NCBI RefSeq assembly: GCF_001672295.1
Contig: NZ_JXMS01000001.1
Location: 124,001 to 188,000, forward strand
Reading direction: 5' to 3'
Source: Halodesulfovibrio spirochaetisodalis
GTDB lineage: Bacteria > Desulfobacterota > Desulfovibrionia > Desulfovibrionales > Desulfovibrionaceae
Length of the DNA: 64,000 nucleotides
The notes beneath the pieces were generated by a model. It did not search any database and was not told the origin of the DNA. It was given only the letters and a program-made list of their open reading frames with translations. The position numbers and the translations under genes are program-made. Within the stretch, counting starts at the first letter, position 1. Each line of letters opens with the position of its first letter. Of this stretch, positions 45,598 to 54,943 are shown piece after piece.

Positions 45598-46980
45598 ATG
45601 ACTGCATCGTTATTGTTTAGAAATTGTGTAATCGGGTGTTGTGTTCTTGCAGGTGTACTTTGTCTTGCGCATGTAGCCATGGGAAATGATGAAGTGGTGT
45701 TAACGCAATCGCAGGATCAGCAGCTAGACTCTGCGCTGGAGGCGTTGAAGTCGTTTGAATGCGCAACAGCAGCCAAAATTCTACAGGACATAACCGAGAT
45801 GACTCCCAAAGCTGAATATGCCTTCGGCTGGTGCTACAGTGTCTCCGGTTGCTTAGAGCAGAATCCTCAAAAGGCATTTCGGTACTTTATGCAGTCGGCG
45901 CAGCACGGATATGCTCCGGCACAGCAGGCAGTAGGAAGTTGCTATAAAAAGGGTTTTGGCGTTGCCATAAATCTTGAAAAAGCAGTGAACTGGTATACCA
46001 AAGCTGCAAAAAAAGGGCTGGATGAAGCACAGTATCTTCTGGCTGAGCGGTATTGTAGTGGCAACGGTGTGAAGCAGAATTACGGCTTTTGTCGGGACTG
46101 GTTGAAAAAAGCTGCAGAGCAGGGATATGTGAAGGCAATGAGGGTGCTCGGGCAGCTCTATGAAAAAAATCCCGCAAAATGGAAAGATACAGGTTCACTG
46201 GCGCGTCATTGGTATAAGCAGGCAGCGGAGCAAGGTGACGCAAGTGCTGCGTATACACTGTCCCAGCTGGTAGCCAGAGAAGAAAAGTATCAGGAAGTGC
46301 GGCATTGGATTCGTGTTGCGGCGGAGAATGGGCACGCGTTGGCACAATGGAATATGGCGGGCTTTGCAAAAGAGCCTGAGGAAGTGTTGCTGTGGGCAGA
46401 TAGAGCAGCCCGTAACGGGTATTTAGAAGCCTGTACAACACTAGCAGATTATTACATGAAGTTTTCACCTTCTCAGGCCGCAGAGTATTTACGCATTGCT
46501 GCTGATAGAGGAGACGTTGCATCAAAAGTTCGTTTGGCGCGTTTAGCCAACGCAGATAAAAAATCAGAACTGCTGGGGATGGAGTTAAAAGGTGCGACTC
46601 AGGCAAAGGTTGAAGGGCACCTTAAAAAATTCGGTATCAAATCGGAAGGCGCGGCGTTTGATGGTGCAATGCGCTATAGCGCTTCAGCTTTACAGTTGGC
46701 AGACTCTCGTCTCGTGTGGATGGCATATAAGGAGCGAAACGGTGTAAATATTTTGTCGGGTGTGACGTATGAACTCCCGCGCATTCTGGCAACAAAAGAA
46801 GATATTGCGGCGTATATCGAAAAAATGAGTACTCGTTTCGGTACCCCTTACGGAGTTATGCCGGAACGGATTGATCCAGAAAAAGAATGGAAAGTTTTAT
46901 GGGCATTACCGGATTCCGATGTGACCTTGGAATACACACCGGAAAAAGGCATGCAGCTTGTGATGGTTCCGGTAAGCTGA
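45598..46980 (+). CDS. Secreted SEL1-repeat protein
   Basis: 460-residue protein with a signal peptide (…IGCCVLAGVLCLAHVAMG). Residues about 65-310 hold six or more SEL1-type TPR repeats, for example AFRYFMQSAQHGYAPAQQAVGSCYKKGFGV and AVNWYTKAAKKGLDEAQYLLAERYCSGNGV. The remaining 150 residues form a separate C-terminal domain that I do not recognise (AKVEGHLKKFGIKSEG…). SEL1 repeats usually mediate protein-protein contacts in envelope or secretion processes. ATG 45598 is preceded by AAAGGGTGG; an in-frame GTG at 45589 is possible. It converges with yibE/F. Confidence 0.85.
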   Translation: MTASLLFRNCVIGCCVLAGVLCLAHVAMGNDEVVLTQSQDQQLDSALEALKSFECATAAKILQDITEMTPKAEYAFGWCYSVSGCLEQNPQKAFRYFMQSAQHGYAPAQQAVGSCYKKGFGVAINLEKAVNWYTKAAKKGLDEAQYLLAERYCSGNGVKQNYGFCRDWLKKAAEQGYVKAMRVLGQLYEKNPAKWKDTGSLARHWYKQAAEQGDASAAYTLSQLVAREEKYQEVRHWIRVAAENGHALAQWNMAGFAKEPEEVLLWADRAARNGYLEACTTLADYYMKFSPSQAAEYLRIAADRGDVASKVRLARLANADKKSELLGMELKGATQAKVEGHLKKFGIKSEGAAFDGAMRYSASALQLADSRLVWMAYKERNGVNILSGVTYELPRILATKEDIAAYIEKMSTRFGTPYGVMPERIDPEKEWKVLWALPDSDVTLEYTPEKGMQLVMVPVS

Positions 46981-46985
46981 TTACA

Positions 46986-48158
46986 CTATGACTGATGCAG
47001 TACAGTGCTCAGTTGCTTTTGCGGCTGGGCACTTTTTTGTTTTTGTGTGAACAAGACAGAACCGATGCATGCCGTAAAAGGAGCTACCAGAACTAATCCG
47101 AAGCTGCCTATGAGAGTTTTGACCACTTCAGCTGCAACGTAAATCATATTGAAAATATTGATGACAGGAATGCCCTGTGCCATGAACGCCATGAGGAGTG
47201 TCACATATCCACCGGAGTACGCAAGCAACAGGGTCGTTGTCATTGTTCCCACAACAGCGCGGCCAACCCTGAGGCCGGAAAGCAGGGCTTCTTTTCTGCT
47301 TATTTCAGGGTGGGTATCCACCACTTCCTGTAAGCTGGCTGCTACGTCCATAGCTAAATCCATGACAGCACCGGAAGCGGCTACAAAGATTGCAGCTACG
47401 TAGATTTCAGTAATATTCAGATGAGCATAGCCTGCATAGAGTAAGGTTTCAGCAAAAGGCATTACCGCGCCATGCAGTTTGAAGGCGGATGTCGCCCATA
47501 CAGCCAGAATGCAGCTGCTGGTAACGCCGAGCATGGCACCTAGAAAGGCTACTGTCCCCATACGGGTGAGTCCCGCCACAAGAAAAATGATTGTTCCGGT
47601 GAGAATAGCGACAACCGCCAGTGCGAGCCAGATAGGGGCAATGCCGAGCAACAGCGAAGGGACGAATATCTTCCAGAGTACCAGACCGGTGAAAATAAAA
47701 CTGAGCAGAGCCTTGGCACCTGTTCTTCCGCCGAAAAGCAAAAGGAGCAGGGCGAAAAGACAGAGCAACGTAACTTCCAGACCAATACGGTAATGGTCTT
47801 GAGGAACAACGGAGTCAATACTGCCGTCCGGTTTATGGGTCATAACAAGTAACGCAGTATCGCCTGCTGTGAACGCCTTATCAATATCCAGACGTCCCAT
47901 CAGCTGGTTGCTGACCGTGAAGGTTTCTCCCTTATGCTTCCCTTCAAGAATTTCCACATCAAGAACCTGTACACCGACAGTGACAAGCGAGTGGTGCTGA
48001 AGTTGGCTGTTGTCAACGGACAGAATGCGCCCTTTGGATTGCGTTGCATTCTCATCAATTCTGTCATCAAACGGTGTTGGAATATTCCAGAGCACAACAG
48101 AAAGGATGATAAAGAATGCGATAAGGATAGTATCTCGTTTTGCGCTTTGTGTCCGCAC
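46986..48158 (-). CDS. YibE/F-family multi-pass membrane protein
   Basis: 390-residue inner-membrane protein. One N-terminal anchor (TILIAFFIILSVVLWNI) is followed by an extracytoplasmic beta-rich domain (RILSVDNSQLQHHSLVTVGVQVLDVEILEGKHKGETF), then about seven membrane helices in the YibE/F domain, including AAIFVAASGAVMDLAMDVAASLQEV and MTTTLLLAYSGGYVTLLMAFM. A transport role is suspected for the family but not shown. I chose GTG 48158, which follows AAGG; the earlier GTG at 48206 lies in the loop of the phosphatase gene's terminator, so it is unlikely. Confidence 0.82.
   Translation of the reverse strand: MRTQSAKRDTILIAFFIILSVVLWNIPTPFDDRIDENATQSKGRILSVDNSQLQHHSLVTVGVQVLDVEILEGKHKGETFTVSNQLMGRLDIDKAFTAGDTALLVMTHKPDGSIDSVVPQDHYRIGLEVTLLCLFALLLLLFGGRTGAKALLSFIFTGLVLWKIFVPSLLLGIAPIWLALAVVAILTGTIIFLVAGLTRMGTVAFLGAMLGVTSSCILAVWATSAFKLHGAVMPFAETLLYAGYAHLNITEIYVAAIFVAASGAVMDLAMDVAASLQEVVDTHPEISRKEALLSGLRVGRAVVGTMTTTLLLAYSGGYVTLLMAFMAQGIPVINIFNMIYVAAEVVKTLIGSFGLVLVAPFTACIGSVLFTQKQKSAQPQKQLSTVLHQS
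47004..47038 (+). terminator. Terminator after the SEL1 gene
   Basis: AGTGC-CAG pairs with CTG-GCACT, followed by six T. It overlaps the 3' end of the convergent yibE/F gene. Confidence 0.75.
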
Positions 48159-48189
48159 AGCATTGCACCTTGTTACCTGTATGAAGAAA

Positions 48190-48225
48190 AGATGGAATGG
48201 CGGCACTGGGAGCTGCCGCCATTCC
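48190..48225 (-). terminator. Terminator after alkaline phosphatase
   Basis: 12-bp perfect stem GGAATGGCGGCA/TGCCGCCATTCC with an eight-base loop, followed on the minus strand by a pyrimidine tract (TCTTTTCTTC). Confidence 0.82.
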
Positions 48226-48243
48226 TGAGGCCATAGACTAATG

Positions 48244-49728
48244 TTACTTAGAGGCTACGCTTACGGCTGGGGTAATTCCCATGACAGCCATAATTTTTTT
48301 GGCAATTTCGGACTGGTGGTAATGGTTTTTGAAGCTTTCTGCTCCAACACCCATAGCGCTGGTCACAACAGGAGTGCCTGTGTGTTTGAATGAGGTCCAT
48401 GCAAGACCGGCTTTGTTATTGATAATGTGAGTTACAGCTACAACAAGCGGGTCATAGCTTCCGTACAGGATGGCTGCCTGTGGAGAAGTGTTTTTGATGA
48501 GATGGCCTGCCATAGATTGCATAAATGCTTCTTTAAGCTTTGCCACTTCAAATGGTTTGAGCACAAGAAGGTTCTGTTTCGGGTCGCCTTCAAATTTAAG
48601 GCCGAAGTATTTTGTGATTTCAGGCTTCAGATCTTCAAAGGTGTTTTTGCCGCTTGCGCTTTTTTTGAACGGCTCCATCACTTCCTGAGTGAATTTTTTA
48701 AATGAAGCATTCTGTGCAGCAAGAATATCGAAGTGGGTTTCGTACTTGGTGCCTGCAAATCCTAATGTCATACCACCGGTTTCGTGGTCACCGGTAACAA
48801 CAATCAAGGTGTCATTCGGGTGTTTCTTGTAGAAGGCAACTGCTTCTTTAACAGCGTTGTTGAATGCAATTGTGTCCATCACTGCTGCTTTGGCGTCGTT
48901 GGCATGGCATGCCCAGTCAATTTTACCGCCTTCAACCATCATGAAAAAGCCTTCCGGGTTATCCAAAAGGGCAATGCCTTTTGCGGTGAATTCAGCAAGG
49001 GAAATATCCTGAGCGCGACGGTCGATTTCGTACGGAGTTGCACCGGAATCCTGCAACCATTCGTTGTAGGTAAGAACTTTACCGCTTTTTTTAGAAAGCT
49101 TTTCAAAGTCCTTGCGGTTTGATGCTATTTTGTAGCCTGCTTTTTTGATGGATTTAAAAGCATTGCCGCGAGATTCAATCCCCTTACGGGTGCCTTTAGG
49201 ATCTTTAAGGCCGCCACCGGCAAAGTAGTCGAACTTGGAAGCTGCAAGCGCGTGGTCAATGTAGTGGTACTGGGAGCGCTTAGGTACATGAGCGTAAAAA
49301 GCAGCAGGTGTTGCGTGGTCAATGGATACGCTGGAAACAATACCTACTTTGTGGCCCTTGTCGCGTGCCATTTCAGCAATGGTTTTTACATGTTTTCCAT
49401 CAGGGGCCATGCCGATCATGCCGATGTTGGTAATCTGACCGGAGCTCATGGCTGTTGCGGCGGCAGCAGAACCTACAATAAAGCGGTTGTTAGCCTGCGT
49501 GGTGGTGATGCCCTGTACCGGAAATTCTTCAAAGACAAGTTTTTTACCGGTGATAGCTTCAGTAGACATTTTCTGCGCAATGCCCATACCGTCACCAATG
49601 AAGAGAAATACATATTTAGCCGGCTTACCGGAGTAATATTCTCCAGCGTGGGATAGACAGACGGAACCGGCAAGTAACATTACCATACACACAAATACAG
49701 AAACTGAACGTAGTCCTGAGAAACGCAT
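48244..49728 (-). CDS. Alkaline phosphatase, periplasmic
   Basis: 494-residue PhoA-superfamily phosphomonoesterase. The signal peptide ends …GSVCLSHAG. First metal motif is FLFIGDGMG. The nucleophile is the Ser in IVGSAAAATAMSSG; the residue before it is Gly where E. coli PhoA has Asp101. Further metal ligands are in SIDHATPAAFYAH, EGGKIDWACHAND and TGDHETGG. ATG 49728 has AAGGAG six bases upstream; a GTG one codon earlier is less likely. It is a monocistronic gene with its own terminator. An inverted repeat GATAAC/GTTATC lies at 49754-49780 in its promoter region. Confidence 0.92.
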   Translation of the reverse strand: MRFSGLRSVSVFVCMVMLLAGSVCLSHAGEYYSGKPAKYVFLFIGDGMGIAQKMSTEAITGKKLVFEEFPVQGITTTQANNRFIVGSAAAATAMSSGQITNIGMIGMAPDGKHVKTIAEMARDKGHKVGIVSSVSIDHATPAAFYAHVPKRSQYHYIDHALAASKFDYFAGGGLKDPKGTRKGIESRGNAFKSIKKAGYKIASNRKDFEKLSKKSGKVLTYNEWLQDSGATPYEIDRRAQDISLAEFTAKGIALLDNPEGFFMMVEGGKIDWACHANDAKAAVMDTIAFNNAVKEAVAFYKKHPNDTLIVVTGDHETGGMTLGFAGTKYETHFDILAAQNASFKKFTQEVMEPFKKSASGKNTFEDLKPEITKYFGLKFEGDPKQNLLVLKPFEVAKLKEAFMQSMAGHLIKNTSPQAAILYGSYDPLVVAVTHIINNKAGLAWTSFKHTGTPVVTSAMGVGAESFKNHYHQSEIAKKIMAVMGITPAVSVASK

Positions 49729-50118
49729 CACGTACTCCTTGAGCTTGGTGATCGATAACAGTGCAACAAAGCATGTTATCAGTGGATGCTATGAACGCAT
49801 GCATCGGGGCATGCTACAGCGCGTGTTAAGCGCAACCTCTTAAAAGTATGGGGATCTTTTTGCAGTGCAGCTGTTACCCCATGATGACGTGGTAAGATCG
49901 TTTTTGTGAATAATGTTAAGATACTGTGACGGAAAAGGTAGTAGAAATATAATAAACAGCACGCTGGGTTGCTAACCAAGTTAGATTGGGTTTGCATTGC
50001 GCCGTGTTGGAAGGAATAAAAAAGCCAAACTCACGTACAGATGTATCGTTGAGTTTGGCTTTTGCTTTTGGTGTGCTGCGCAGAGTTGATATAATCCGGC
50101 AGTAGGGCGAAGTGGGAA
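49729..50118. other. Intergenic region, 390 nt
   Basis: Holds the phosphatase promoter region, with inverted repeats GATAAC…GTTATC (49754-49780) and GCATGC-CATCGGG-GCATGC-like (about 49798-49814), and the aap operon terminator (50018-50063). I see no gene. Confidence 0.5.
50018..50063. terminator. Palindromic terminator of the aap operon (GCCAAACTC family)
   Basis: 14-bp arms AAAAGCCAAACTCA and TGAGTTTGGCTTTT with T-runs on both strands. On the opposite strand its loop (ATACATCTGTAC) resembles the loop of the palindrome at 43863 (ATACATCGTAC). Confidence 0.85.
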
Positions 50119-50892
50119 TTAATGATTAAGAATTTGCTCAAGGAATGCTTTGCAGCGTTCTTCCCGCGGGTTTGTGAAGAATTCTTTTGCCGGTGCATAT
50201 TCAACAATCTGCCCCTGATCCATAAAGACCATGGTGTCGGCAACTTCACGGGCAAAGCCCATCTCGTGCGTTACACAGATCATGGTCATGCCCTGATCTG
50301 CAAGTTCGCGCATTACGTCGAGAACTTCTTTGATCATTTCAGGGTCAAGTGCAGATGTCGGCTCGTCAAAAAGCATAATTTTCGGCTGCATGGCAAGGGC
50401 ACGGGCAATTGCAACGCGCTGTTGCTGTCCGCCGGAAAGTTGTCCGGGGAATTTGTGTGCCTGCTCGCCAATTCCTACTCGTTCGAGGAATGAATACGCA
50501 ATTTCTTCTGCCTGCTTGCGCGGCATTTTGCGAACCCAGACTGGCCCGATGGTAACGTTGTCCAAAATAGACAGGTGCGGGAACAGGTTGAATTGCTGGA
50601 ACACCATGCCTACTTCACGTCGGATGACTTCAATGTTTTTTGTATCGTTTGTAAGGGTGGTGCCATCAACAATAATATTGCCTTCCTGATGCTCCTCAAG
50701 CCGGTTCAGGGTTCGGATGAGGGTAGATTTACCTGATCCTGAAGGACCACAGATTACAACCTTTTCCTGCTGGCGAACCTGCAGGTTAATATCTTTTAAT
50801 ACATGGAACTGGTCGTACCATTTGTTTACGCCGTCCATTTCAATGATGACCGGATTATCTGCAAGATGTGTTGCAGTGTGTATTTGACTCAT
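50119..50892 (-). CDS. aapP: Polar amino-acid ABC transporter ATP-binding protein (AapP type)
   Basis: 257-residue ABC ATPase. It has Walker [19 protein letters not shown], signature [16 protein letters not shown], Walker [15 protein letters not shown] and the switch His in CVTHEMGFA. The start [26 protein letters not shown] is typical of the HAAT family. It is the last gene of the four-gene aap operon, which runs binding protein, permease Q, permease M, ATPase. Family assignment is secure; the exact amino-acid range is inferred from the binding protein. Confidence 0.93.
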   Translation of the reverse strand: MSQIHTATHLADNPVIIEMDGVNKWYDQFHVLKDINLQVRQQEKVVICGPSGSGKSTLIRTLNRLEEHQEGNIIVDGTTLTNDTKNIEVIRREVGMVFQQFNLFPHLSILDNVTIGPVWVRKMPRKQAEEIAYSFLERVGIGEQAHKFPGQLSGGQQQRVAIARALAMQPKIMLFDEPTSALDPEMIKEVLDVMRELADQGMTMICVTHEMGFAREVADTMVFMDQGQIVEYAPAKEFFTNPREERCKAFLEQILNH

Positions 50893-50910
50893 AATTATAT
50901 CCTCAGCTGT

Positions 50911-51993
50911 CTACTTGGACGCGTATTTCTTTTCCAGATGCTGGCTGTAACGGGACAGAGAGTAGCATAAAATCCAGTACCAGAGTGCTACAAAAACGTA
51001 TGCCTCTTCCAGTTTACCGAACCACTTGGGGTTGGATGTCGTTGCAAAAGCAATTTGCAACAGATCAACCAGACCGACAATACCAACAAGTGAGGTATCT
51101 TTCAAAATACCGATAAAGTTGTTTACCATAGGTGGAATGACAATCCGCAGAGCCTGCGGCAGAACAATCAATACTGTTTTTTGCCAGTAGCTCATACCTA
51201 TGGCATCAGCCGCTTCGTATTGTCCTTTGCCAAGTCCTTGCAAGCCCCCACGGATGTTTTCTGCAAGGTATGCGGAGAAGAACATGGTAATCCCAACCAT
51301 GGCTCGCAGCACTTTATCCAGCTCCATGTCTGTAGGCAGGAAGAGTGGCAGAACAACGGAGGCCATAAATAAAATGGTAATTAACGGCACGCCTCGAACC
51401 AGTTCAATGTACGCCACGCAGAAGGATTTTATTATCGGCATGTCAGATGTGCGTCCAAGTGCGAGCAGTACACTGATAGGAAATGCAAAAAGCATAGCTA
51501 CCGAGGCAAGAATAAGCGTGAGCATCAGTCCACCCCAATAATGGGTGTCCACAACTTCTAATCCGGTAAAGAATCCGCCATGAATAATGAGGAAGACTGC
51601 AACAGGAGAGCATCCCCATAAAGCGTAAAGCCATTTCGTGCCACGGAATCTTTCCACCAGCGTCAGCATGACAAGGGCGAGAATAATCAGAAGTGCGACT
51701 GCAGGACGCCATCGATATTCTTCAGGATAAATACCGACCATAAATACCGGCCACATGTCACGGACAAATCCCCATGCAGCACCGGAATATTCTTTGGCTA
51801 CAGCGGGGTCGAGGGTAATGCTAGCATTAATGATTGCCCACTGGATAAACGGCTTTACAGCGGAATAGATAGCCCAGCCTGCAATTACTGTAAGGAGAGC
51901 ATTGTACCACGGGTACAGCAGATTGGCTCGAACCCAGCCTACAGTTCCGGTTGATGTGACTGGCGGGCGGCGATCTTCAATTTTTTCTGCCAT
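50911..51993 (-). CDS. aapM: Amino-acid ABC transporter permease (AapM type)
   Basis: 360-residue inner-membrane permease with an N-terminal extension of about 150 residues before the core domain, as in AapM and BztC. The coupling helix EAA-type motif is QYEAADAIGMSYWQ. ATG 51993 (MAEKIEDRRPPVTS…) has GGAGCGG upstream. It starts 1 nt after the aapQ stop and ends 18 nt before aapP. It forms the transmembrane pore together with AapQ. Confidence 0.92.
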   Translation of the reverse strand: MAEKIEDRRPPVTSTGTVGWVRANLLYPWYNALLTVIAGWAIYSAVKPFIQWAIINASITLDPAVAKEYSGAAWGFVRDMWPVFMVGIYPEEYRWRPAVALLIILALVMLTLVERFRGTKWLYALWGCSPVAVFLIIHGGFFTGLEVVDTHYWGGLMLTLILASVAMLFAFPISVLLALGRTSDMPIIKSFCVAYIELVRGVPLITILFMASVVLPLFLPTDMELDKVLRAMVGITMFFSAYLAENIRGGLQGLGKGQYEAADAIGMSYWQKTVLIVLPQALRIVIPPMVNNFIGILKDTSLVGIVGLVDLLQIAFATTSNPKWFGKLEEAYVFVALWYWILCYSLSRYSQHLEKKYASK

Positions 51994-51994
51994 A

Positions 51995-53377
51995 TTACCG
52001 CTCCACAAGTTTAATTTTAGCGTTGTACCAGTTCATGCCTAGAGAAATGACAAGGGAAATGGACAGGTACACGCCCATCCAAATACCTACAATTTCAACG
52101 GCCTGACCGGACTGGTTGAGGATAGTCCCCCCGACGCTGACAAAATCAGGATACCCGATGGCAACAGCGAGTGAGCTGTTTTTGGCGATGGCAAGGTATT
52201 CACTGGTCATTGGCGGAACAATGATGCGCATGGCCTGTGGCAAAATGACAAGACGCATTACGTGGCGTTCTTTAAGAGCAAGCGCACGTGCAGCTTCGCG
52301 CTGGCCATTGGAAACAGCCTGAATACCGGAGCGGATGATTTCAGCATTGAATGCGGAAACATACACAGTAAGACCAACCAGTAAGGCAGTAAACTCTGGT
52401 GTGAGGTCAATGCCGCCCCGATAGTTGAATCCTTTGAGCACAGGATAGTCCAGTGTGAATGGCGCTCCGGCAACAAGCCATACCAGAGCAGGAAGTCCGA
52501 TAAGCAGAGCCAGTGATGGAAGCAGGATTTTACCCGGTGTGCCGCATTCATTTAATAAACGGACGGAGCGGCGGAAAATAAAATAAATTCCGATAAATGC
52601 TGCTCCGATTGCAAGGCAAAAAGGCCATGCACCGGACTGGGCAACCGGAGCGGGTAAGTATAATCCGCGGTTGTTAAGTATAAACCAGCCACCAATGTCT
52701 ATAGACTGCCGTACGGAAGGTAACTGCTGCAGTACAATAAAGTACCAGAAGAATAATTGTAGAAGTACCGGAAGGTTGCGGTTGAGTTCTACATACCAGC
52801 TGCACAGTTTGCTTATAAGCCAGTTAGGTGAAAGTCGGCCAAGGGCGATAATCAGGCCGAGGATGGTTGAAAAAATACAACCAAGAATCGTCACCTTGAT
52901 GGTGTTGGCAAAGCCGGTCATCAAGGCAGTTATATAGCTTGATGCTTCTGTGTAGCGTGTAAAGGAAATAGAATCACTGCCAATGTACAGCACAAGCACT
53001 GGGATAATACCGACAAGTGCAATAACTGCAAAAACAGTTTTGTCATTTGAAGTGATGGTCTTGTCTTGTTTTTTTAGCCAGACCGCGATTGCACGGGAGG
53101 CAAACAGACCGAAAATAAGTGCAACCAGAAACCACAGGAATCCGCCTTGAAGGACAGGAATCGGAGCGGTCTCACCAATATTGAATCCAGCTTCATTCTG
53201 CAAAAAGCCAAAGCCGGAACCAATTCCACGTTTTTCCAGATTCGCCAATGTGTTTTGGTACATGGTGAACGCAACCCACAATAAGCCCCCAAGCATGATA
53301 CATTGATATATCCATGCGCGGATTTGCGGATTTCTCCAGAAAGGAACGCGTGCGTGTTCGTGTGCGTGTTGTGACAT
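51995..53377 (-). CDS. aapQ: Amino-acid ABC transporter permease (AapQ type)
   Basis: 460-residue permease, long because of the extra helices seen in AapQ/BztB proteins. The coupling motif is GQREAARALALKERHVMRLVILPQAMRIIVPPM. The N-terminus MSQHAHEHARVPFWRNP includes a His-containing leader before the first helix. The gene follows aapJ after an intergenic hairpin that probably lowers its expression relative to the binding protein, as often seen in ABC importers. Confidence 0.92.
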   Translation of the reverse strand: MSQHAHEHARVPFWRNPQIRAWIYQCIMLGGLLWVAFTMYQNTLANLEKRGIGSGFGFLQNEAGFNIGETAPIPVLQGGFLWFLVALIFGLFASRAIAVWLKKQDKTITSNDKTVFAVIALVGIIPVLVLYIGSDSISFTRYTEASSYITALMTGFANTIKVTILGCIFSTILGLIIALGRLSPNWLISKLCSWYVELNRNLPVLLQLFFWYFIVLQQLPSVRQSIDIGGWFILNNRGLYLPAPVAQSGAWPFCLAIGAAFIGIYFIFRRSVRLLNECGTPGKILLPSLALLIGLPALVWLVAGAPFTLDYPVLKGFNYRGGIDLTPEFTALLVGLTVYVSAFNAEIIRSGIQAVSNGQREAARALALKERHVMRLVILPQAMRIIVPPMTSEYLAIAKNSSLAVAIGYPDFVSVGGTILNQSGQAVEIVGIWMGVYLSISLVISLGMNWYNAKIKLVER

Positions 53378-53474
53378 AATATTACGTAGATTGTGTGTCG
53401 TTAAAAAACTGTATGAGCGAAACAGTTTTTGGGAATCAGGTCAGGTTCGTGAGCCCCTGTGCCGACTCCGCCGT

Positions 53475-53521
53475 CAAAAGAAAACTGCCGGAGCAGATGC
53501 TGGCAACATCTGTCCGGCAGT
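53475..53521 (-). terminator. Partial terminator between aapJ and aapQ
   Basis: ACTGCCGGA-CAGATG pairs with CATCTG-TCCGGCAGT; on the minus strand the sequence TTTTCTTTT follows. It probably lets only part of the transcript continue into the permease genes. Confidence 0.75.
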
Positions 53522-53535
53522 AACATGCAACTGGT

Positions 53536-54543
53536 CTAGCGGAAAGGAGGTGCGTAGATCAGACCGCCGTTGTTCCACTGGTTGTTGTAACCACGGTCGA
53601 GACGAAGCGGAGTTTTAGGGCCGAGGTTACGGTCGAAAATGTCGCCGTAGTTGCCCACAAGCTTGATGATGCGAACTGGCGCATCTTTATCAAGGCCAAG
53701 ATCCTGCCAGAGAGTGCCGGTAGCACCAAGCATACGCTGTACCTCAGGGTCTTTGGACTCTTTCGCCATTTTTTCTACGTTTTCTGAAGTAATACCTTTT
53801 TCTTCAGCAGCCATGGTAAGCCAGATTGTCCAGCGAACAATGTCGCCCCACTGGTTGTCGCCATGACGCACTACAGGAGCAAGTGGCTCTTTAGAAATAA
53901 GTTCTGGAAGAATGATGTGCTCTTCAGGGTTCTTCATAAGAGAGCGCTGTGCAGCAAGGCCGGATACATCTGTGGTGTGCACGTCACAACGGCCGGTATC
54001 ATATGCTTTACGTACGTCTGGCTGTTTGTCGAAAACAACCGGTTTGAACTTCATGTTGTGCTTACGGAAGTAGTCAGCAACGTTGAGTTCGGTGGTGGAA
54101 CCGGTCTGAAGGCAGATTGTTGCACCGTCGAGATCGCTTGCTTTAGTAATGCCAAGCTCTTTACGGATCATGAGTCCCTGACCATCGTACAGAGTGACAA
54201 CTGTGAAATCGAGACCGAGGTTAGTGTCGCGGCTCATTGTCTGTGTTGTTGTACGGGAGAGAAGATCAATTTCACCGGACTGGAGAGCTGGAAGACGCTC
54301 TTTGGAGGTAAGCGGGGTGTATTTGACATCAACGTCTGTAGCAGCACCGACAGCACGGCAGAAGTCAACATCAAAACCGATTCGGTTACCGGAGCTGTCC
54401 AGAGCAGAGAAACCCGGGTTTTCAATGTGTGTACCGCATTTAAGGTAGCCGCGTTTTGTGACGTCTTCCAAGGTGGAAGCGAACGCGCTTGAAGCCATAA
54501 GGGCAAAGGCGATAACGAGAGCAAGAGTGCGCGTGATACGCAT
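53536..54543 (-). CDS. aapJ: General amino-acid ABC transporter substrate-binding protein (AapJ type)
   Basis: 335-residue periplasmic receptor. The signal peptide (MRITRTLALVIAFALMASSAFA) precedes STLEDVTKRGYLKCGTHIENPGFSALDSSGNRIGFDVDFCRAVG, the typical start of this cluster 3 receptor family. Two alpha/beta lobes follow. ATG 54543 has GGGAGG upstream; the open frame to 54669 has no support. Together with aapQMP it forms a complete importer for polar or general L-amino acids. A 400-nt promoter region precedes it. Confidence 0.94.
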   Translation of the reverse strand: MRITRTLALVIAFALMASSAFASTLEDVTKRGYLKCGTHIENPGFSALDSSGNRIGFDVDFCRAVGAATDVDVKYTPLTSKERLPALQSGEIDLLSRTTTQTMSRDTNLGLDFTVVTLYDGQGLMIRKELGITKASDLDGATICLQTGSTTELNVADYFRKHNMKFKPVVFDKQPDVRKAYDTGRCDVHTTDVSGLAAQRSLMKNPEEHIILPELISKEPLAPVVRHGDNQWGDIVRWTIWLTMAAEEKGITSENVEKMAKESKDPEVQRMLGATGTLWQDLGLDKDAPVRIIKLVGNYGDIFDRNLGPKTPLRLDRGYNNQWNNGGLIYAPPFR

Positions 54544-54943
54544 GGTAGGAACCTCCCTAAAAATAGAAACAGAGTAGGCCGCAACGAGTGAACAGTGTTT
54601 ATCTGTGCGGCGTAACCTATACCGTATGTGAACGTCGCAATACAGCGAAGTAGATAGCGACGTTAGCATTATGGGTAATACTTGATGTGGCCGTTATGTA
54701 GTACTACCGCCAGTTCCCTGCACAAACGTAAGGAACTGTGGTTTTGTGGCGTGACAGTTCTATACAGCAGTAAAGCAAGCAATTGCTATATTTCCACTGT
54801 ACTGTATGGCACTCTTTACCTGTATGCGGGAAAGGGTGAAGCAACTAGTGCGGACTGAGACAGTAGGACGGTACAAGAGAACAGCGTGGTATGCAATAAC
54901 CATTATCGCTGTAACTAGTTACAGTGTTACATAAAAAGAAGCA
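54544..54943. other. Intergenic region, 400 nt, upstream of aapJ
   Basis: No gene seen. It contains a perfect 16-bp palindrome, CTGTAACTAGTTACAG (54909-54924), close to the end of the channel gene and 366 nt before aapJ. No T-run follows the palindrome, so it is operator-like. Confidence 0.5.

Noticed and set aside
48158-48206. GTG 48206 as the start of yibE/F
   Set aside because: Lies in the loop of the phosphatase terminator hairpin; GTG 48158 has a better RBS.
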